A stretch of DNA of 5,628 nucleotides from an uncultured Clostridia bacterium (GTDB lineage: Bacteria > Bacillota > Clostridia > Oscillospirales > Ruminococcaceae): NCBI GenBank assembly GCA_947302065.1, contig CAMYUO010000149.1, positions 1 to 5,628 of the forward strand, written 5' to 3'. This document shows positions 5,169-5,628 of this stretch, piece after piece. Both the position numbers and the translations under genes were made by a program. Below the pieces are notes generated by a model. That model was given only the letters and a program-made list of their open reading frames with translations. It did not search any database and was not told the origin of the DNA. Numbering within the stretch: position 1 is the stretch's first letter; each line of letters opens with the position of its first letter.

Positions 5169-5628
5169 ATGGATTGGATAGAGACCGCAGTATATACCAC
5201 AACACAGGGTATCGAGGCTGTCACGGGCAGATTGCTCGGGCTCGGCATCGACGGCTTTGTTATCAAGGATGCACAGGATTTTGAGGACTTCCTTGAGGAC
5301 AAAGACGGCAACTGGGATTATATCGACGATGACCTTATGGGTCTTAAAAACTGCGAAACTACCGTCACAGTGTATATCCCCGATGACGCAAACGCTCCAG
5401 AGCTTGTCAGTGCGATAAGGGCAGAGCTTAATGCTCTCAAGCAGACAGATGATGATAATGAGCTTGGCAGACTTGTCTGCGAGCTTAAAAATATCCGTGA
5501 AGAGGATTGGGCAAACAACTGGAAACAGTATTTCAAACCTCTCTGTGTCGGTGAAAAACTGCTTATCAAGCCAAGCTGGGAAAGCGTTTCTGCCGACGAA
5601 AAACGCAAGATACTCGAGATAGACCCTG
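5169..5628 (+). CDS. prmA: Ribosomal protein L11 methyltransferase (partial, C-terminus outside window)
   Basis: PrmA uses S-adenosylmethionine to methylate ribosomal protein L11 in the cytosol. The window holds 153 codons plus one base. Residues 1-110 form the N-terminal substrate-recognition domain (MDWIETAVYTTTQGIEAVTG at the start, then an acidic region DFEDFLEDKDG and a TVTVYIPDD strand). The family hallmark follows at 111-138 (EEDWANNWKQYFKP, VGEKLLIKPSWE). The last residues, ILEIDP and a final G, should lead into the glycine-rich SAM-binding motif (typically PGxAFGTG) just beyond the edge, so the catalytic core cannot be checked here. The ATG at 5169 has GGGGTG (5156-5161) 7 nt upstream. 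The protein is acidic in its N-terminal domain, with DDDN at 94-97 as a linker. The promoter at 5093-5121 serves it directly. Confidence 0.95.
   Translation, partial: MDWIETAVYTTTQGIEAVTGRLLGLGIDGFVIKDAQDFEDFLEDKDGNWDYIDDDLMGLKNCETTVTVYIPDDANAPELVSAIRAELNALKQTDDDNELGRLVCELKNIREEDWANNWKQYFKPLCVGEKLLIKPSWESVSADEKRKILEIDP

Overview
The window looks like chromosomal DNA from a low-to-moderate-GC Gram-positive anaerobe of the Clostridia, most plausibly a Ruminococcus-like Oscillospiraceae. This rests on strong GGAGG-type ribosome binding sites, sigma-A-type promoters, frequent AGA arginine codons, TTG and GTG starts, and a secreted protein with a cohesin-like domain. The taxonomic call is inference from style, not from a marker gene.

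Layout. A leftward gene, cut by the left edge, fills 1-729. It encodes an orphan protein whose N-terminus faintly resembles the start of a J-domain. An AT-rich divergent intergenic region (730-1184) follows. It carries a good rightward promoter and a roughly 140-nt leader with alternative stem-loops. Next is a tight rightward operon: an acidic, charged, probably coiled-coil orphan (1185-1898), a second orphan with a TTG start (1929-2483) and a cyclophilin-type peptidyl-prolyl isomerase (2485-2955). A long hairpin separates these from an exported, membrane-anchored protein (3031-4176). Its domains are a signal peptide, a cohesin-like beta domain, a BIG2-like Ig domain, one transmembrane helix and an Arg/Pro/Tyr/Asp-repeat cytoplasmic tail. 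After a second hairpin lies a TVP38/TMEM64 (SNARE-associated/DedA-like) membrane protein gene, interrupted by one in-frame TAA at 4762-4764. A near-consensus extended -10 promoter (5093-5121) then drives prmA, the ribosomal protein L11 methyltransferase gene, which runs off the right edge just before its SAM-binding motif.

How the genes relate. The acidic protein, the cysteine-containing orphan and the cyclophilin are probably co-transcribed and the last two are likely translationally coupled, but nothing in the sequence fixes a shared function. The cohesin-like anchor protein may be read through from that operon or have its own unseen promoter. prmA is an independent housekeeping unit.

Most worth following up: the unusual cohesin-like protein with the repetitive arginine-rich cytoplasmic tail, the otherwise intact TVP38 frame broken by one stop, and the leader with mutually exclusive hairpins. 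I did not find convincing evidence of a new defence system, CRISPR array, mobile element or RNA gene.
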